Shown here: piece by piece, positions 7,513 through 11,005 of the stretch
How the letters are laid out: the number at the start of each line of letters is the position of its first letter
Position numbering within the stretch: the stretch's first letter is position 1
NCBI GenBank assembly: GCA_013215515.1
Contig: JABSPC010000030.1
Coordinates: 1-11,005, forward strand
Direction of reading: 5' to 3'
Length of the DNA: 11,005 nucleotides
Source: Crocinitomicaceae bacterium
GTDB lineage: Bacteria; Bacteroidota; Bacteroidia; Flavobacteriales_D; Crocinitomicaceae
The notes under the pieces: generated by a model
Database searches by the model: none
What the model was told of the DNA's origin: nothing
Seen by the model: only the letters and a program-made list of their open reading frames with translations
Position numbers and translations under genes: made by a program

Positions 7513-8532
7513 ATGAAAAAAGTAGTTATGGCATCACTCGTACTGTTTAGTTTTACAGCAAAAGCACAATTCGGACCTCTTGGTGTACCGTCACCTGGAA
7601 TAATCGATGGAATCGCATTAGGTACCCACATTCCAACAAAAAGAATGGTCCCCTATACAAATTTTGGTGAACGTGACATGATGTGGAGTAAAAGAGTCTG
7701 GTCATCAATTGACTTAAGACAGAAAATTAATCACGCGCTTTATTATTCTATGGATGAAATTCAAGCGGGCATTTGGACAAGGAACTCGACCAGATGGAGT
7801 TTGTGGACAATTATTAGAACACATGTTTTAAACGGTGATTTAACGCTCTTCTCGCCTTATAATCCTATTCTTATGGGATTTAGTGCAAATGATGGTGATC
7901 AACACAAATATCCCATAAAACCAACACCTGGCTTAAATTTTTATACGGATTCTATTTTTAGAGATCAACTTTCCTTTTATTTAGCTGAAATTGGACCGGA
8001 AAGTGTTATTGCGGAAATTGAAGAAAGATCAGGTCATCCATATTTTGGAGAAGTTATTATGATTGATTACCCAGATGGATCCAGAGGGGCTAAATATCCA
8101 GATCCTGATACTACTTGGGTTATGTCTGATGAGATCGTAGAATATCACTTAAAGGAAGATTAGTTTATTGATAAACAAAGATCTGTTTTGGATGTTAGAA
8201 TAATTGCTATGGCTCCGGTGATATATACTACGGAAATTGACCCCAATGGAAAGCGCCAAATCACAGGTTTGGAAGAAATGTTTTGGTTGTACTTCCCGCA
8301 CTGTAGATTTGTATTCAATAATTATTACACTTACAATTCTGACAATGATTCTCAATGGATGAGTTTTGATGATTTATTCTGGAAAAGAAAGTTTAGTTCT
8401 GTAGTTTACAAGGAAAGTAATACGGCCGATCTAGGCATTCAATATTATCGAATTGGAGTTGAGGCACTACAGGAATCGGAGATTATAAAAGAAGAAATAA
8501 GAGGAATCGAGCATGATGTTTGGTCCTGTTAA
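7513..8532 (+). pseudogene. gldN: Second gldN copy (gldO-like), interrupted by an amber codon
   Basis: The frame runs from ATG 7513 to TAA 8530-8532 but contains one TAG at 8161-8163, exactly where GldN has a Trp codon (LKEDW becomes LKED-stop). One G-to-A change explains it. Read through, the product has 339 residues against 348 for the first copy. It keeps a signal peptide (cleavage near AKA|Q), IPTKRMVPY, TRWSLWTIIRTHVLNGDLT and all of the C-terminal half. The 122 residues after the stop align with GldN without a gap, 91 of them identical. As it stands only 216 residues would be made, lacking the conserved core. Placement right after gldN parallels gldO of F. johnsoniae, a partly redundant gldN paralogue, but orthology is not shown. 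I saw no convincing -7 box in 7435-7512. Alternatives are readthrough, suppression or a base-call error. Confidence 0.85.
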
Positions 8533-8549
8533 AAAATAATTTAAAATTT

Positions 8550-8586
8550 AAAACCCGCTTTCAATCCTTTTGATAGCGGTTTTTTT
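8550..8586 (+). terminator. Rho-independent terminator after the second gldN copy
   Basis: An imperfect hairpin: the arm AAAACCCGCT (8550-8559) pairs with AGCGGTTTT (8575-8583) with one bulged C. The upper stem TCAA/TTGA lies above a T-T mismatch, with a 5-nt loop. Seven T residues (8580-8586) follow the GC-rich part. It separates the second gldN from the second gldM, so the two copies are probably not one transcription unit. Confidence 0.75.
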
Positions 8587-8687
8587 GCTGCTTATTATGA
8601 CTTATTTTTTTATGGGGATCTAAATTTCCTTTGTTACTTTCTGTTTCGAATTCCATTCCATTCATGAAACCAATAAAAACTATAATC

Positions 8688-10447
8688 ATGTCAGGAGGAA
8701 AAGAAACACCAAGACAAAAAATGATAGGAATGATGTATCTAGTCTTAACAGCTTTGCTTGCATTGAACGTTTCCAAATCTATTTTGGATGCATTTGTTGC
8801 AATTGAAGAAAATATGCAAAAAGCAAATTTGACAGAGCTGTTTAGAGGAGATGAGAAAAAGTCAGAATTAAAAGAAACCGCATTTGATGACACCAACCCA
8901 GAACGAGCTAGAAAAGCAAAAATTTTATTCGAGGCGGTTGAGCAAATTGATAAAATTACTGCGGAAAGAATTCGAGAAATTGATGGCTTAAAAATGGAAA
9001 TTCTTAAAGCTTGTGGGGAGGATGTTAGTACAGTTAGCCAATCAGGAAGCATTATAATGGAGAAGTACAACAATAAGGAAAATCCATTGAAACCAATTCG
9101 AATGAATTTGTCGTTTGTTAATGGGAAAGATAAATATGATGACCCAATGCGTATCATGTTGGGAGAGGAAACGGATATCAAGAACCCAAAAGGTAAAGGA
9201 TTGAAGCTTTGGAACTCCTTGAACAAATATAGAGCGCAGATTACAGAATTGGTGGCTTCTACGCATGTTTACACCAACAAAAGTGGTAAGGCAGTTACCG
9301 ATACAAAGTATTCATTCAAAGCGCCAAGTATTAATAAATTTAAGGACCAAGCTGATCTAAATAGGCAAATTAAGAAATCTATGAGCAAACAAAATGTGCA
9401 CTTGGATGACAAAGATGCGATACTGGAAATTTACAGAGGGTTGACTAAAGAGGAGCGAATGGATGTCGATGAGATGAAAGGAGTGCATTGGATCGGAAAA
9501 ACGTTCGATCACTCTCCTTCAGTAGCGGCAATTGCTTCACTTTCATCTTTGCAAAAGGAGATTTTGGCAGCAAGAGCAAGTGCAATTACCACAATTAGAA
9601 GTAGAGTAGGTGGTGGTGAGTATTCATTTAATCATATTATTCCATTGGCGTACGGACCTGAAGTTGTGAATGCAAACGAAGAATTTACCGTTGAAGTTTT
9701 AATGGCTGCATATGATAGTGATAAAAAGCCAGAGGTTGTTTATAATGGTGAAATCATAAAAGATGTTCGTAACGGAAAAGGATACATTAAGTTGAAAGGA
9801 TCTGGATCGACCATGGAATTGAGCGGAACTGTTTCGATTCGGAATAAGTCCGGATTGAAAAAGGAAATGGCTTGGACAAAAACCATTACTGTAATGAAAC
9901 CTCAAGGTTCAATTGAAATGCCACAATACAATATCTTGTACCGTGGATACGATAACATTGTTAACGCTACAGCTTCAGGTTATGCTTCTACAGTTTTGAC
10001 ACCATCAAATGCAACAGCGGTACGATTTGGTGAAGGTTATATTGTGAGACCAGGAAGCGGAAGATCGTCAACCTTAACCGTGTCAGGACGAACAGCGGAT
10101 GGGCGAACCGTTCAATTGAAGAAGGTTCAGTACAAGGTTGTGAGCCTTCCTGACCCGACTCTATATTTAGGTTCATCCAAAGATGGTGGGAAGTGTGGAT
10201 CTTCAAGACTTCTTCAAGCAAAGTTACCACCTGAGATTCCATTAAACGCGAAGTACAAAGTGCTTAGTTGGAAATGTAGCACTTCATCAATGAGAACTCA
10301 CCTATCACTGGAAGTACTGGGAATATAACACCCGCAGGAGTTTTGATCAACGCGGCACAATCTGGAACAATGATCACATTTGTGGTTAAAGTAAGAGGGC
10401 CAGATGGAATTGTAAGAAATGTAACCGGAAGTTGGGCTAAGAATTAA
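8688..10447 (+). pseudogene. gldM: Second gldM copy, broken by a one-base deletion near the 3' end
   Basis: The start at 8688 is chosen because its first 42 residues are identical to those of the first GldM; in-frame codons upstream add only non-homologous residues. The frame holds through the TM helix, VHWIGKTFDHSPS, IIPLAYGPEVV, LPDPTLYLG and LPPEIPL, then leaves the family at about 10280-10290 and stops at 10326-10328 (546 residues, the last dozen or so unrelated). The homologous ending continues from 10289 in another frame (ITGSTGN, LINA, KVRGPDGI) to TAA at 10445-10447. Restoring one base gives 586 residues, exactly the length of the first GldM. In the rejoined tail 26 of 45 aligned residues match. 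The unrepaired protein would lack the end of the domain that meets the GldK/GldN ring. No slippery heptamer is seen. The T-rich gap before it has only near-matches to the -7 box. Confidence 0.87.
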
Positions 10448-10465
10448 TCGATCAAATTAATAAAG

Positions 10466-10498
10466 AAATCCTTCTTGATTATTTCAGGAGGGATTTTT
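10466..10498 (+). terminator. Rho-independent terminator after the second gldM copy
   Basis: A 12-bp stem (10466-10477 with 10485-10496), containing two G-T wobble pairs, encloses a 7-nt loop and ends in a T-run at 10494-10498. It follows the restored gldM stop codon (10445-10447) rather than the premature one, which supports the view that the original gene ended at 10447. Confidence 0.85.
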
Positions 10499-10510
10499 AT
10501 TTATTACAAC

Positions 10511-10518
10511 TATCTTTG
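10511..10518 (+). promoter_or_regulatory. Bacteroidetes -7 promoter box directly before the ABC-F gene
   Basis: TATCTTTG is an exact match to TAnnTTTG. It ends only 4 nt before the ATG at 10523, so transcription should start at or within a few bases of the start codon. A -33 element would fall at about 10490-10495, overlapping the hairpin and T-run of the preceding terminator; no clear TTTG is seen there. No room remains for a ribosome binding site. Confidence 0.65.
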
Positions 10519-10522
10519 CGCC

Positions 10523-11005
10523 ATGATTAATTTAGAACAAGTTGGTGTACACCTTCCACAAGGATACCTTTTTAAAGATATTAGCCTTCAGATTAACGAT
10601 GGAGATAAAATAGGATTGGTAGGGAAAAATGGAGCCGGTAAGTCAACGATGCTAAAGTTAATATCTGGTGAAAGTCCAGTTTCTGAAGGAAAAGTTCATA
10701 AACCAAAAGACTGTACAATAGGCTATTTGACTCAGGACCTTAAGATTGATACAACGCAAACCGTATTCGATTACCTTCTAAACTCAAATGTTACTTTAAG
10801 AACGCTTAATGCTAGAATTGAAGAAATAAACCTGCTTTTAGTTGAACGTACAGATTATGAATCTGAATCGTATATGGCGATGTTGGATGAATTGAACGAC
10901 TTGAATCACGATTTCTCATTCAATGCAGGGTTTTTATGGGAGGAAAAGATCACATCTACTTTAATTGGCTTAGGTTTTGCCGAAAATGAATTAAAAAACA
11001 GCTTA
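10523..11005 (+). CDS. ABC-F family ATPase, N-terminal part (3'-partial)
   Basis: The first 161 residues are present; the gene runs off the right edge. The start is the ATG just after the promoter box and gives the typical ABC-F beginning (MINLEQVGVHLPQGYLFKDI). The Walker A motif GKNGAGKST is at residues 34-42 and the Q-loop region GYLTQD follows at about residues 74-79. The following helical, acidic segment (RTLNARIEEINLLL...) is as expected for the first ATPase domain's arm region. The protein has no membrane segment, as in ABC-F proteins, which act on ribosomes (EttA, Uup and antibiotic-protection types) rather than in transport. The subfamily cannot be decided because the inter-domain linker and second ATPase domain are outside the window. 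It appears to be a separate transcription unit, functionally unrelated to the T9SS genes. Confidence 0.88.
   Translation, partial: MINLEQVGVHLPQGYLFKDISLQINDGDKIGLVGKNGAGKSTMLKLISGESPVSEGKVHKPKDCTIGYLTQDLKIDTTQTVFDYLLNSNVTLRTLNARIEEINLLLVERTDYESESYMAMLDELNDLNHDFSFNAGFLWEEKITSTLIGLGFAENELKNSL

Noticed and set aside
8188..8532. Separate small gene made of the C-terminal half of the second gldN
   Set aside because: Its only nearby start is a TTG that is the Leu codon of the conserved RSVLDVR segment. There is no ribosome binding site, and the segment is in frame with the upstream part, so it is the tail of the interrupted gene.
8621..8634. Promoter for the second gldM (TAAATTTC or TTCCTTTG)
   Set aside because: Each differs from TAnnTTTG at one position and no good -33 element is present. 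In a T-rich gap such near-matches are expected by chance.
8631..8687. Longer N-terminus for the second GldM starting at TTG 8631 or ATG 8664
   Set aside because: The extra residues have no counterpart in GldM, whereas ATG 8688 matches the first copy's start exactly and encodes the identical MSGGKETP beginning.
8561..9226. 221-codon open frame on the minus strand opposite the second gldM
   Set aside because: It overlaps the strongly conserved gldM coding frame and looks like its shadow. It has low-complexity Ser/Phe/Ile content and no family I recognise.
10275..10330. Programmed ribosomal frameshift in the second gldM
   Set aside because: No slippery heptamer (X XXY YYZ) or poly-A run lies in the overlap, and the first gldM copy is continuous at this point. 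A simple one-base deletion explains the data.

Overview
The window carries the core gene cluster of a Bacteroidetes type IX secretion system (T9SS) and its gliding motor. The gene families (PorP/SprF, GldK, GldL, GldM, GldN), the AT-rich base composition, weak or absent Shine-Dalgarno sequences and promoter boxes of the form TAnnTTTG all point to Bacteroidetes, most likely a member of the Flavobacteriales. The exact genus cannot be read from this sequence. All genes lie on the + strand.

Layout: (1) positions 3-788 hold the 3' part of an arginase/formimidoylglutamase-like gene, open at the left edge, whose visible metal-ligand motifs are degraded. (2) A 170-bp gap with a TATATTTG box leads into porP/sprF (959-1948), gldK (2061-3626), gldL (3688-4488), gldM (4531-6291) and gldN (6335-7381), closed by a perfect 13-bp hairpin terminator. 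This is the order porP-K-L-M-N. The products are an outer-membrane PorP protein, the GldK lipoprotein and GldN (the ring beneath the outer membrane), and the proton-driven GldL-GldM motor in the inner membrane. (3) Downstream is a second pair, in the order gldN then gldM (7513-8532 and 8688-10447), each followed by its own terminator. Both second copies are broken by a single-base lesion: an amber codon where GldN has Trp, and a one-base deletion near the end of gldM. The sequence beyond each lesion is still well conserved. (4) A tightly packed promoter and start codon open an ABC-F ATPase gene (10523 to the right edge), truncated by the window.

The most interesting feature is the second gldN/gldM pair. 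A gldN paralogue directly after gldN recalls gldO of Flavobacterium johnsoniae, but an added gldM paralogue is less familiar. The two GldM proteins have identical first 42 residues although 22 of those 42 codons differ synonymously. This suggests a long-maintained alternative motor stalk and ring that was inactivated recently, that is rescued by recoding, or that is intact and misread in this assembly. No gene-free stretch exceeds 300 bases, and I see no tRNA, rRNA, CRISPR array or insertion sequence.
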